A stretch of DNA of 64,000 nucleotides from Massilia sp. Leaf139 (GTDB taxonomy: Bacteria; Pseudomonadota; Gammaproteobacteria; Burkholderiales; Burkholderiaceae_D). Location of the stretch: positions 1 to 64,000 of the forward strand of contig NZ_LMOJ01000023.1 of assembly GCF_001424165.1 (NCBI RefSeq). The letters run 5' to 3'. Both the position numbers and the translations under genes were made by a program. The notes under the pieces were generated by a model. The model saw only the letters and a list, made by a program, of their open reading frames with translations, did not search any database and was not told the origin of the DNA. Positions 40,501 through 48,492 of this stretch are shown one piece after another (position 1 is the stretch's first letter; each line of letters begins with the position of its first letter).

Positions 40501-41046
40501 ATGACTGACTACCGCGATAACCGGGTTCCTGGTGGAACTTTTTTCTTCACGGTTCGCTTGCTTGACCGTGGCAGCAGCTTGTTGACGGATCACATCTCCG
40601 CGTTCGGCGACGCCATCCGCCAGGCGCGTGTCCGTAAACCCTTCCATGTGGACGGCTGGGTGGTGTTGCCCGATCATGCCCATGCGATGTGGACGCTGCC
40701 GCCGGGCGACCACGACTGTTCCAGCCGCTGGCGCGCCGTCAAGATCGCCTTTTCCAAAGCCTTGCGCAAGTCGCTGACCGCGGCCCAGGCCGACGGCGCG
40801 ATCTGGGCACGGCAATACCAGGAATTCCGGGTGGCGAGCGATGCCGAATATGCCTCGCTGATCGATTACATGCACACCAATCCGGTACGCCACGGCCTGT
40901 GCGCCTGCGCGCACGACTGGCCCTGGTCGTCGGTGCACCGTTTCATTTCCGAGGGATTCAGTGCGCCGCAGGGGCAGATGCCGCCTGTGATGCCGCCCTG
41001 GGCAAGCCGGCACGCTGGCGGACTCGGAACCGCACCGGTGTTGTAA
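40501..41046 (+). CDS. REP-associated tyrosine transposase (RAYT, IS200-like Y1 domain)
   Basis: A 181-residue HUH single-strand nuclease. The metal-binding HAH is H59-A60-H61 in LPDHAHAMW; the catalytic tyrosine is Y123 in IDYMHTNPVRHG, the RAYT consensus. The N-terminus YRDNRVPGGTFFFTVRL also fits. RAYTs cut and move REP palindromes with a GTAG head, and several such palindromes exist in this window (48365, 48477, 61315, 61362). The ATG at 40501 is chosen; one 33 bases upstream is possible. It is a single-copy chromosomal gene rather than a transposon passenger. Confidence 0.88.
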   Translation: MTDYRDNRVPGGTFFFTVRLLDRGSSLLTDHISAFGDAIRQARVRKPFHVDGWVVLPDHAHAMWTLPPGDHDCSSRWRAVKIAFSKALRKSLTAAQADGAIWARQYQEFRVASDAEYASLIDYMHTNPVRHGLCACAHDWPWSSVHRFISEGFSAPQGQMPPVMPPWASRHAGGLGTAPVL

Positions 41047-41049
41047 CGC

Positions 41050-41075
41050 AAAAAAGGGCCCGCAGGCCCTTTTTT
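41050..41075. terminator. Bidirectional terminator between RAYT and beta-barrel gene
   Basis: AAAAAAGGGCC pairs with GGCCCTTTTTT across a 4-nt loop. The A and T arms let it serve both convergent genes. Confidence 0.92.
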
Positions 41076-41092
41076 ATTGGCGACGCCTCAAC

Positions 41093-41668
41093 TTAAAAAG
41101 CGTATTTCGCGCCGATGGTGATGACGTCCGGACGGGCGCCGAAGTCGGCTTTCTTGCCGTAGCGTTCGTATTCGGCGATCACCGACACATTGTCGTTGAT
41201 GGCGTGCTGGACACCGACACCGGCATACACGCCGTTGTCGCTGACTTTACGGGAGATGCCTGGGGTGTTGGCGTTCATCTCGTGCTTGGTGTGGGCCACG
41301 CCCAGCTTGCCGTAGACGCCAGTCTTTTCGTTGATCGGCATGGTGGCCTTGCCGGCGAGGTAGGCGCCGTAGCCTTCGGTCTCGGCAGTGCCGTTGATAC
41401 CGTTCACCGCGTAGTTGGTACGCGAGGTGCGGAAGTCGGTGTAGCCGGCTTCGACACCGAAGCGCTGATCGATGTCCACGCCGCCGAATACTTTACCCGA
41501 GGTTTTGTAGCTGCTGTCCTCGACGCCGGTGGCGCCCGGGATGCGGTGTTCGTTCTCGACGGTGGCGAGGCCGGCGCCCACATAGCCGCGTGGGGTGGTG
41601 GTGGTCTGGGCCTGGGCGGCGGTCATGACGGCGGAACCTGCGATCAGTGCAAAGATGAGCTTTTTCAT
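41093..41668 (-). CDS. Outer-membrane beta-barrel protein (OmpA-like transmembrane domain)
   Basis: A 191-residue protein. The signal peptide (MKKLIFALIAGSAVMTAAQA) is followed by alternating amphipathic strands, GYVGAGLA through a final GAKYAF with a terminal aromatic residue, as expected for an eight-stranded barrel of the OmpA/OmpX type. No periplasmic OmpA domain is present. AAGGA six bases upstream supports the start at 41668. It shares a bidirectional terminator with the RAYT gene. Confidence 0.88.
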   Translation of the reverse strand: MKKLIFALIAGSAVMTAAQAQTTTTPRGYVGAGLATVENEHRIPGATGVEDSSYKTSGKVFGGVDIDQRFGVEAGYTDFRTSRTNYAVNGINGTAETEGYGAYLAGKATMPINEKTGVYGKLGVAHTKHEMNANTPGISRKVSDNGVYAGVGVQHAINDNVSVIAEYERYGKKADFGARPDVITIGAKYAF

Positions 41669-41849
41669 ACGTAAATCCTTTTCACATTTGTAGTCTGGCT
41701 CGCAATTCATCATGAATCGCGATGTGTCCAAGATAGCATCGTGAAAAGCGCACGACAGTGCGAATTAGGTAAGAACTGTAATCAAATGTAACATAACTGA
41801 CTAATGGTTCAGTTATTTTGACATCAAAATGCCTTGTGAAGCCAGCAAA

Positions 41850-42446
41850 TTAGACGACGTACCTGAAGGTTAAATTAATTCGTTCTCCGAGGGGAAGCGC
41901 CGACTTATTGATGCCGTGGAGCCAGTACCTCTGCAGTTGGCCGCGCATCAGGAGCAGGCTGCCATCCTCCAAGGGTAAGCGTAGACTTTGTCTGTTGTTT
42001 TTATGCTTCAAAATAAAAGTGCGGGTGGCGCCAAAACTGAGCGAGGCGATGGCGGGCTCCTCTCCCAGTTCCGGCTCGTTATCGCTGTGCATGCCCATGC
42101 TGTCGCGCCCGTTGCGGTAGCGGTTCAGGAGTACGCTATTGAAAGCTTCGCCGCAGGCGGCCTCGACGGCGGCGCGGATTTCCATCAATAAGGGCGTCCA
42201 GGGCAGCGGTTCCAGGCGCAGGCCGGAATAGGTGTAACTGGCATCGCCATACCAGGCCGTCAGGCGCGGCTGCAGATGGCGTTTGCCGAAGACGATCACG
42301 CTTTCTTCGCGCCATGGCGTCTCGTGCAGCAGGCGTTCGAAAACCTCGGCGTTCGACAGCGGCAAGGGTAACCTGGACAGCAGCGCCAGCTCGCCGTCGT
42401 CGATGGGAATCGGCGTCAAGGCGCCGGGGGTGTCGAACAGATCCAT
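41850..42446 (-). CDS. AlkB-family Fe(II)/2-oxoglutarate-dependent dioxygenase
   Basis: A 198-residue oxidative demethylase that repairs alkylated bases. It is of the AlkB2/AlkB3 type rather than E. coli AlkB: NRYRNGRDSMGMHSDNEPELG carries the HxD iron ligands, the distal His is in YWLHGI and the 2-oxoglutarate Arg pair is in RINLTFR. The length is normal. It stands divergent from the following gene on the plus strand. Confidence 0.92.
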   Translation of the reverse strand: MDLFDTPGALTPIPIDDGELALLSRLPLPLSNAEVFERLLHETPWREESVIVFGKRHLQPRLTAWYGDASYTYSGLRLEPLPWTPLLMEIRAAVEAACGEAFNSVLLNRYRNGRDSMGMHSDNEPELGEEPAIASLSFGATRTFILKHKNNRQSLRLPLEDGSLLLMRGQLQRYWLHGINKSALPLGERINLTFRYVV

Positions 42447-42497
42447 GGAATCACCAACCGTTTATCATGGGCGATTCCCATGACGGAGCATTGTCGC

Positions 42498-43076
42498 ATG
42501 AACAAACGTGACTTCCTGGGCACGGCGCTGGCGGCCGCTAGCCTGCCGGCGGCAGCCGCGCCGGCGCCGGCCAAGTCCAAGGGCCCCACCTTGCTGACGA
42601 TCAGCGGCAGTATCCAACGCCCGAACCGCGGCGCCCTCGATCCGGCCTTGGATCAGATGATGGCCAAGCACAAGCTGGCATTCACGCAGGCCCATGCGCT
42701 CGACTTTGCGGCATTGATGCGGCTGCCGGCACGGACGATCCATCCGACGCTCGAGTACGACCATCGCGCCCACCAGTTGCGCGGCCCGCTGCTGCTGGAT
42801 GTGCTGGCCCTGGCCGGTGCGCCGGCGAACGACGCAACGCGCATCACCTTGCGCGCGGTCGATGGCTATGGCGCGACGATCACCCGTCAGCAGGCACGGA
42901 CGCAGGGATTCATCGTCGCCACCCACCTCGACGGGGCGCCGATGGCACTCGGTGGATTGGGCCCTTTATGGGCAGTGTTCGATGCCGACCGGGTATCGGA
43001 ACTGGCGGCGCAGCCGGTCACGGCGCGCTTCGGCGCCTGCCCGTGGGCCTTGTACCACATCGACGTTCAGGGATAA
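42498..43076 (+). CDS. Exported molybdopterin-domain-like protein
   Basis: A 192-residue protein. The N-terminus NKRDFLGTALAAASLPAAAAPAPA resembles a Tat-type signal with KR in place of RR. The rest, with LRGPLLLDVLALAG, LRAVDGYGATI and a GPLWAVF segment, resembles the oxidoreductase molybdopterin-binding fold of small SUOX-like proteins, but it lacks the conserved Cys that binds molybdopterin. A role as a periplasmic accessory protein is possible. ATG at 42498 has GGAG eight bases upstream; another ATG lies 18 bases earlier. Confidence 0.7.
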   Translation: MNKRDFLGTALAAASLPAAAAPAPAKSKGPTLLTISGSIQRPNRGALDPALDQMMAKHKLAFTQAHALDFAALMRLPARTIHPTLEYDHRAHQLRGPLLLDVLALAGAPANDATRITLRAVDGYGATITRQQARTQGFIVATHLDGAPMALGGLGPLWAVFDADRVSELAAQPVTARFGACPWALYHIDVQG

Positions 43077-43121
43077 GCAGGGAACCGACACCGGCGCGCG
43101 GTGTCGGTGGTGAACCACAAC

Positions 43122-43484
43122 TCAGGCGTAGGCTTCGGCCATGCTCATCACGCGCTTGGTGACGCTGACGCCGATGTTGCCGAACAGGCTGTCGAGAGCG
43201 GCCAGGTTGGCGCTGCATTCCTCGGTCTTCCAGCCTTTGAATAAATCGGTACCGTCCTTTTCGAAGTGCAGGTCGAGCACGCGGCCGCCGTCGCGGTGCG
43301 TATAACTCTTCTGGTAGCTGCCCTTGAAGCCGAGCTCGCCTAAGGCGGCCAGCACCGCCTGCGGCGGATTGTCGGGATCGGTGGCCAGGTAGACGCCATA
43401 GGTTTTGCCGGGCGGCTTGGCAGCGATATCGACTTCGTAAATGCCCGGCGCCTTCATCAGGGCGGTACTCTTCAAAAACAGCAT
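43122..43484 (-). CDS. Hypothetical protein (120 aa)
   Basis: A soluble 120-residue protein with a perfect AGGAGG upstream of the ATG at 43484, which decides the start. It has alternating strand and helix patterns (IYEVDIAAKPPGKTYGVYLA, LDLHFEKDGTDLFKGW). No family was recognised. It is a single-gene unit between the molybdopterin-like and MAPEG genes. Confidence 0.65.
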   Translation of the reverse strand: MLFLKSTALMKAPGIYEVDIAAKPPGKTYGVYLATDPDNPPQAVLAALGELGFKGSYQKSYTHRDGGRVLDLHFEKDGTDLFKGWKTEECSANLAALDSLFGNIGVSVTKRVMSMAEAYA

Positions 43485-43607
43485 GTTGCCTCCTACGCAT
43501 CGAACCAGCCGGGCGCGACGCGCACCAGTCACCGGTATGACGGATTCAACAGCCAAGCTTATTGCCGATCGGGAACTTTGTCGATTCCCTGATACAAGTA
43601 TTTTGCT

Positions 43608-43985
43608 CTAGTGCATCAATAAACCAACGACAGTGCCGCCAATCAGCAACGCACTTGCCACCATGCCAACGATAAAACCGATTTCGCGCTGCGTCGGGTC
43701 GCGGTAATAGCCGAGTGCATAGGCGATGCGGCCGCCGCACCACAGCAAGCCGCCGGCCGCGGCCCACAGGTCGCCCAGGTACAGCGCGCACAGCCACATG
43801 GGCACGAGCACGATCGGCAACTGTTCCAGCGTATTGACCTGTACCCGCTGCGCGCTCTGGAAGGCGGTGGGCCCTTCCATGCTGGGCGCCGGCACCTTGT
43901 ATTTGACGCGTGCATAGCCGGCCATGACGCCCGTCCAGAAGTACACGCCGAGAACGGCCAGCATGGCCCAGGCAGTAAAGAACAT
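43608..43985 (-). CDS. MAPEG-family membrane protein
   Basis: A 125-residue inner-membrane protein with four hydrophobic helices. ERVQVNTLEQLP-like QRVQVNTLEQLPIVLVPMWL and GRIAYALGYYRDPTQREIGF are the hallmarks of MAPEG proteins (glutathione-dependent eicosanoid family relatives). The bacterial function is unclear. The ATG at 43985 has AAGGA upstream. The DUF2520 gene ends 25 bp before it on the same strand, so it belongs to the three-gene group up to 45425. Confidence 0.88.
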   Translation of the reverse strand: MFFTAWAMLAVLGVYFWTGVMAGYARVKYKVPAPSMEGPTAFQSAQRVQVNTLEQLPIVLVPMWLCALYLGDLWAAAGGLLWCGGRIAYALGYYRDPTQREIGFIVGMVASALLIGGTVVGLLMH

Positions 43986-44010
43986 CGGTAATCCTTGGTT
44001 GATGAATGGT

Positions 44011-44844
44011 TCAGGGTGCGCCGCGCTGCTTGCGCTCGGCCAGGGGCAGCGTCGCCGCGACCAGGGCCTCATACAGCTGGGCAGTGGGCGCGTCCCAGTC
44101 CTGCAGGGCGACGTGCTGGCGGGCGACAGTTGCCATGTCGCCGCGCGCCACCGGGCCGCTCAGCGCCGCGGGTGCGCCGAGGCGGAACACGTTGGCCAGG
44201 GTTTCGCTGGCCAGCGGTTGCGCCAGTTCGCGCGCCACTTGCGGCGGCACACCGGCCGCGGCATAGGCGCGCAAGGCGGCGTCGAGCACCGTCACCAGGT
44301 AATTGGCGGCGAACACCGAGGCGGCGTGGTACACCGTCTTGGCGGCGGCGTCGATCGGCACCAGGCGCGCACCGATGCCTGTAAAAGCAGGCGCCAGCAG
44401 CGCCAGCGCCGTTTCGTCCCCTTCGACCCCGCACCAGGTGCCGGTAAACGCGGCAGCGACCGCGGCCGGATCGGCGAAGCTGCGCACCGGGTGGATGCTG
44501 GCGACGCCTGCGCCGGCCGCGCTGGCGGCCGCCAGTTCGTTCGATCCCTTGGCGCCGCTGCAGTGGAAGACGGTGGCGTCGTCCAGCAGACCGGCAGTGG
44601 CCAGCGCCACGCACACAGGGGCGATGGCGTCGTCGCCGACGGCCAGCATCCAGACCGGAGCCGGGCGCATATTGGAAGCCTGCGCCAGCGCGCGGCCGGC
44701 GCCGATAAAGGCGACGGCATCCAATGCGCTGGCCTCCGAACGGGTCAGCACATCCTGGATCTCGAAGACGCCGTGCGCATGGAACAGGCGCCCCAGCGTG
44801 CGTCCGACATGGCCGGCGCCGACGATGTTCAGCGCCAGCGCCAT
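44011..44844 (-). CDS. Rossmann-fold DUF2520 protein
   Basis: A 277-residue dehydrogenase-like protein. An N-terminal NAD(P)-binding motif IVGAGHVGRTLGRLF is followed by the DUF2520 C-terminal region (SIHPVRSFADP, YHAASVFAANYLV), similar in architecture to ketopantoate reductase and 6-phosphogluconate dehydrogenase families. The substrate is unknown. Its ATG overlaps the stop of the DUF924 gene by one base (TGATG), so the two are translationally coupled. Confidence 0.85.
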   Translation of the reverse strand: MALALNIVGAGHVGRTLGRLFHAHGVFEIQDVLTRSEASALDAVAFIGAGRALAQASNMRPAPVWMLAVGDDAIAPVCVALATAGLLDDATVFHCSGAKGSNELAAASAAGAGVASIHPVRSFADPAAVAAAFTGTWCGVEGDETALALLAPAFTGIGARLVPIDAAAKTVYHAASVFAANYLVTVLDAALRAYAAAGVPPQVARELAQPLASETLANVFRLGAPAALSGPVARGDMATVARQHVALQDWDAPTAQLYEALVAATLPLAERKQRGAP

Positions 44845-45425
44845 CAGAAGCCGGCGCCGGGTTGGCTCAGGTAGTGCAGCTCGTCGGCGGTGGAGGCGCG
44901 GCCGAGGATCGGGTTACGGTGCGGGAAGCGGCCGAAACGCGCGATCACGCCGCGGTGGCGGTGCGCATAGTCGAGCATTTCGGTAAATCCTTCGTGCTCG
45001 GCCGCCAGGCGCGCGAACAGGTCGACGGCACACTGCTGCATGCGCGCGTCTTCGGCGTGCTCGTAGGGCATGTAGACGAAAGCGCGCTGGAACGGCGGCA
45101 ACGCGCGGTCGGCGCCGCTGTCGACCAGGGCCTGCGCCGCCATCAAGGCCAGGCTGTCGCCGGCGAAAGCTTCCGGCGTCTCGCGGTGCGCGTTGCGGGT
45201 GAACTGATCGAGCACCAGGATACGCGCCAGCGTCCCTGGCGCGCCCTCGTCCAGATCCCATTCGCGCAGGCCGCCGGCGACCGCTTGCGCGATCAGGCTG
45301 CCGAAGCGGTTGCGGATCTCCGCGTCAAAGGCGGAATCCTTGCGAAACCACTCAGGCCGTGCCTTGCCGTAGTCCGCATGATCGGCCGGCAGGAACCAGA
45401 AATCGAGAACGTCTTGCGCTTTCAT
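44844..45425 (-). CDS. DUF924-family protein
   Basis: A 193-residue helical protein of DUF924: VLDFWFLP at the N-terminus, then PEWFRKDSAFDAEIRNRFG, LVLDQFTRNAHRE and FVYMPYEHAED are conserved in the family. The fold is TPR-like; no enzymatic function is known. The start at 45425 is chosen (a second ATG lies two codons earlier). It is first in a probable operon with the DUF2520 and MAPEG genes. Confidence 0.88.
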   Translation of the reverse strand: MKAQDVLDFWFLPADHADYGKARPEWFRKDSAFDAEIRNRFGSLIAQAVAGGLREWDLDEGAPGTLARILVLDQFTRNAHRETPEAFAGDSLALMAAQALVDSGADRALPPFQRAFVYMPYEHAEDARMQQCAVDLFARLAAEHEGFTEMLDYAHRHRGVIARFGRFPHRNPILGRASTADELHYLSQPGAGF

Positions 45426-45456
45426 TACCATCCCAATTGTTTTGATTTTATTTAGT

Positions 45457-46200
45457 TTAATTACGGGCGTGCGAGAGTTGAAACCCTTCGACGCCTTCGG
45501 AGGCCGCCAGTTCGGCGGCCAGTTCGGTCAAGGTGGCGCGGTTGTGGCGCGACAGGGCGATGGCGACGAAGCGCCATTCCTGGCGCCCGTTGCTGCTGGC
45601 GATCGTCAGCGAGCTGCCGGCGATCGTATAGCCGCGCTCGAGCGCCGCTTCGCGCAGGGCGTCCTCGCGCGGCAGGTAGTCTTCGCGAAAACGCAGCATC
45701 ACGGCCACCGCGCGGCGCGAGGGCAGCACCGCCTCCACCCGGTTCAGATAAATCATGATCATGGCCGAGAAAAAGGCCAGTCCCATCGCGGCCAGATAAA
45801 AGCCGACGCCGACCAGAATGCCGATGACCGACGAGCTCCAGATCGAGGCGGCCGTGGTCAGCCCGCTGATATTGAAACCTTCGCGCATGATGACGCCGGC
45901 GCCGAGGAAGCCGATGCCGGTGACCACGCCCTGCATCACCCGGGTCGGGTCGACCACACCGATGGCGCCGGTCTGGCCGCCGAACCACATCTCGGGGTAG
46001 CCGCTGACGATGGTCAGCGCGCAGGACGCCATGCAAACTAAACCATAGGTGCGCATGCCGGCCGCGCGCCCGTGATACGAGCGCTCGTAGCCCACCAGCA
46101 GGCCCAGGAATAGCGAGCCGGCCAGGTGCAGCAGGATCACCGCATTGGTCGCGATTTCGGAGGGCGACCAATAGGGTGACAGGAAATCGACGTTCGTCAT
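45457..46200 (-). CDS. MgtC/SapB-family membrane protein
   Basis: A 247-residue protein. The N-terminal half has four to five helices with the conserved LLVGYERSYHGRAAGMRTY and GVVTGIGFLGAGVIMREG. The C-terminal part is a cytoplasmic ACT-like domain. MgtC relatives are linked to growth at low magnesium and ATP synthase control in pathogens; the role here is unknown. No magnesium riboswitch or mgtA neighbour is seen. Confidence 0.9.
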   Translation of the reverse strand: MTNVDFLSPYWSPSEIATNAVILLHLAGSLFLGLLVGYERSYHGRAAGMRTYGLVCMASCALTIVSGYPEMWFGGQTGAIGVVDPTRVMQGVVTGIGFLGAGVIMREGFNISGLTTAASIWSSSVIGILVGVGFYLAAMGLAFFSAMIMIYLNRVEAVLPSRRAVAVMLRFREDYLPREDALREAALERGYTIAGSSLTIASSNGRQEWRFVAIALSRHNRATLTELAAELAASEGVEGFQLSHARN

Positions 46201-46227
46201 GCCGCGCTTTCAGTGCTGCTTCAGGGA

Positions 46228-46491
46228 CTATTCAGGCTTCTTCTTGACCAGCTGCTTTTCGAACGCGATGTCGTTCTTGGTCAGGCGCTTGACTTCCTGC
46301 GGCCCAAGGCCATTCACGAAGGCGACGAACTCGTCGAGTTCGAGCGGCTCGCACAGCGGCGGCGAACCGGGCATCTCGGACAAATAAAAGCCGCCGCTGG
46401 CGGTACGGGCCATCGAATAGCCGGTGTGGCCGGTGCGGCGTTTCAGGCGCTCGATGGCGGAACTGGCGCGGGTGGAGCGGGAAGAAGCCAT
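46228..46491 (-). CDS. Small conserved-type hypothetical protein (87 aa)
   Basis: An 87-residue protein with a basic Ser/Arg-rich N-terminus, then GFYLSEMPGSPPLCEPLELDEFVAFVNGL and a Lys-rich end. Its ATG overlaps the stop of the aminopeptidase P gene by one base (TGATG), supporting coupled translation and a real gene. Family not recognised. Confidence 0.65.
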   Translation of the reverse strand: MASSRSTRASSAIERLKRRTGHTGYSMARTASGGFYLSEMPGSPPLCEPLELDEFVAFVNGLGPQEVKRLTKNDIAFEKQLVKKKPE

Positions 46492-48308
46492 CAGATCGCC
46501 CTCGTGCGCAGTTCGAGCCACTCGCGCGCGCTGCCGGCCACGTGCGGCAGCAGGCGTTCGCGTACCTGCGCGTGGTAGTCGTTGAGCCACTTCACTTCAT
46601 GCGGCTGCAGCAGCGCCAGATCCAGGCAGCGGGTGTCGATCGGGCACAGGGTCAGCGTCTCGAAGCGCAGGAATTCGCCGAATTCCCCCGCCCCGGCAGG
46701 CACGTTGAGTACCAGGTTTTCGATGCGGATGCCCCAGCGGCCCGGTTTATAAATACCCGGTTCGATCGAGGTGATCATGCCCGGCTCCATCGCCGTGTGC
46801 GGGTCGGGCGCGGCGGTCGGGGAGATGACTTGCGGGCCTTCGTGCACGTTCATGAAGTAGCCGACACCGTGGCCGGTGCCATGGCCGTAGTCGACGCCGG
46901 CGGCCCAGATCGGGGCGCGCGCGATCGCGTCCAGCATCGGCGAGCGGGTGCCGCGCGGGAAGTGCGCGTTCGACAGCGCCATCATCCCCTTCAGCACGAG
47001 CGTGAAATCGCGGCGGTGGTCGGCCGTGATCCGGCCAACCGGCACCACGCGCGTGATGTCGGTGGTGCCGCCCAGGTACTGGCCGCCCGAATCGATCAGC
47101 AGCAGGCCGTCGCCCTCGATCAGCGCATGCGACTCTTTCGAGGCGCGGTAGTGCATGATCGCGCCGTTGGCATTGAAACCGGCGATCGTGTTGAAGCTGG
47201 CGCTGACGAAGTGCGGGCGGCGCGCACGCGCGGCCGTGATCTGTTCGTCGATGGTCAGTTCGGTCAGCGGCGCGCGCTGCGGATTGGCCAGCTCGGCCTC
47301 CAGCCAGGCAAAGAATTCGCACAGGGCGGCGCCATCCTGTTCCATCGTGGCGCGCACGTGCACCGCTTCGGCCTCGGTCTTGCGCGACTTGGCGAAGGTG
47401 GTCGGGTTGATCGCCTCGACGATGTTAACCCCATCCGGCACGGCGGCGCGCATGCCGGCCGTGATGCGGCGCGGGTCGACCAGCAGGGTACTCCCCGCCG
47501 GCAGCGCCGCCAGCGCCTCGGCCGCGGCGGCATAGGGCGCAAGGCGCACGCCGTCTTCGCGCAGGCGCGCCTGCAGTTGATCGGATGCCTTGCCGTCGGC
47601 GACGAACAGGGTGGCGCCGTCCTGCTCGAGCAGCGCGTGGGCGACGAAGACGGGATTGAAACTGACGTCGGCGCCGCGCAGGTTGAACAGGTAGGCGATG
47701 TCGTCCAGGGTCGACATGAAATGGCGCTCGGCGCCGAGCGCCGCCATCGCGCTGCGGGTGGCGGCCAGTTTAGCGGCGCGCGTCATGGTCGCGTGCGGCG
47801 GCAGGTGTTCGTAGAGCGCGTCCGGCGGCAGGCCGGGGCGCTCGCTCCAGATGTCGTCGAGCAGATCGATGTCGGTGCGCAGCAGGATGCCGCGTGCGCT
47901 TAGAGCGTCTCCCAGCAGGCGCGCCACGGCCAGGCCCAGCACGCGGGCGTCGACGGCGACGGTCTGGCCAGGCTGCAGGTTGGCCGCCAGCCAGTCGATG
48001 TGCAGCAGGCTGGCGCCCGAGGGGATCTTCATCAGGGCGATGGAGCTGCCGGCCAGTTCGGTCTCGGCCTGCGTGTAGTAGCGGCCATCCGTCCAGACGC
48101 CGGCGAAATCGGCGGTGGCGATGAAGGTGCCGACCGAACCCGTAAAACCCGACAGCCATTCGCGGCCCTGCCAGCGGCGCGGCAGGTATTCGGACAGGTG
48201 GGGGTCGCTCGACGGGACGATGTAGGCATCGATGCCGTGACGTTTCATCGCGGCGCGCAGGGCCTGCAGGCGCTCGGCGCGTGGGGAGGAAGTAGATGGA
48301 TTAGACAT
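46491..48308 (-). CDS. Aminopeptidase P-family protein (M24B)
   Basis: A 605-residue cytoplasmic metallopeptidase that removes N-terminal residues before proline. Two creatinase-like N-terminal domains (about 1-310) precede the pita-bread catalytic domain. The metal ligands are in LLIDSGGQYLGGTTDITR (two Asp), GHGTGHGVGYFMNVHEGPQ (His) and ITSIEPGIY (Glu). Length matches the long XPNPEP1-type enzymes rather than E. coli PepP. A small gene is coupled downstream. Confidence 0.93.
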   Translation of the reverse strand: MSNPSTSSPRAERLQALRAAMKRHGIDAYIVPSSDPHLSEYLPRRWQGREWLSGFTGSVGTFIATADFAGVWTDGRYYTQAETELAGSSIALMKIPSGASLLHIDWLAANLQPGQTVAVDARVLGLAVARLLGDALSARGILLRTDIDLLDDIWSERPGLPPDALYEHLPPHATMTRAAKLAATRSAMAALGAERHFMSTLDDIAYLFNLRGADVSFNPVFVAHALLEQDGATLFVADGKASDQLQARLREDGVRLAPYAAAAEALAALPAGSTLLVDPRRITAGMRAAVPDGVNIVEAINPTTFAKSRKTEAEAVHVRATMEQDGAALCEFFAWLEAELANPQRAPLTELTIDEQITAARARRPHFVSASFNTIAGFNANGAIMHYRASKESHALIEGDGLLLIDSGGQYLGGTTDITRVVPVGRITADHRRDFTLVLKGMMALSNAHFPRGTRSPMLDAIARAPIWAAGVDYGHGTGHGVGYFMNVHEGPQVISPTAAPDPHTAMEPGMITSIEPGIYKPGRWGIRIENLVLNVPAGAGEFGEFLRFETLTLCPIDTRCLDLALLQPHEVKWLNDYHAQVRERLLPHVAGSAREWLELRTRAI

Positions 48309-48364
48309 GTGCTTATCATACCCCCAACGCTACATCGCGCGCGAGCCGATGACGGTTGTGCACC

Positions 48365-48386
48365 GTAGGGTGGGCATGCCCACGCG
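48365..48386 (+). repeat. REP-like palindrome
   Basis: GTAGGGTGGGCATGCCCACGCG: a GTAG head followed by an imperfect stem (GGGTGGGC with GCCCACGC, one mismatch), as is typical of REP units used by RAYT proteins. It lies 57 bp upstream of the aminopeptidase P start. Confidence 0.65.
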
Positions 48387-48476
48387 TACGTGCGGTTAAA
48401 TGCCGTAATGTGTGGGAAAACGAGCGCGCATGTACCGTGGTGCTTCGCATGACGTTTCGATTTGCATGCGTCCGAC

Positions 48477-48492
48477 CGCGTGGGCACAAGTG
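48477..48492 (-). repeat. Left half of a REP-like palindrome split by the IS481-type element
   Basis: CGCGTGGGCACAAGTG lies immediately before the insertion sequence. Joined to AAGTG-CCCACCCTAC after the element (one AAGTG removed) it restores a palindrome GTGGGCAC-AA-GTGCCCAC ending CCTAC, the inverse of GTAGG. Confidence 0.6.
48488..48492. repeat. Target-site duplication, left copy
   Basis: AAGTG directly precedes the left inverted repeat and is repeated at 49782-49786 after the right one, showing transposition rather than rearrangement. Confidence 0.75.

Noticed and set aside
45457..46200. Magnesium-sensing leader for the MgtC-like gene
   Set aside because: The upstream gap to the small 87-residue gene is only 27 bp, too short for a known magnesium riboswitch.
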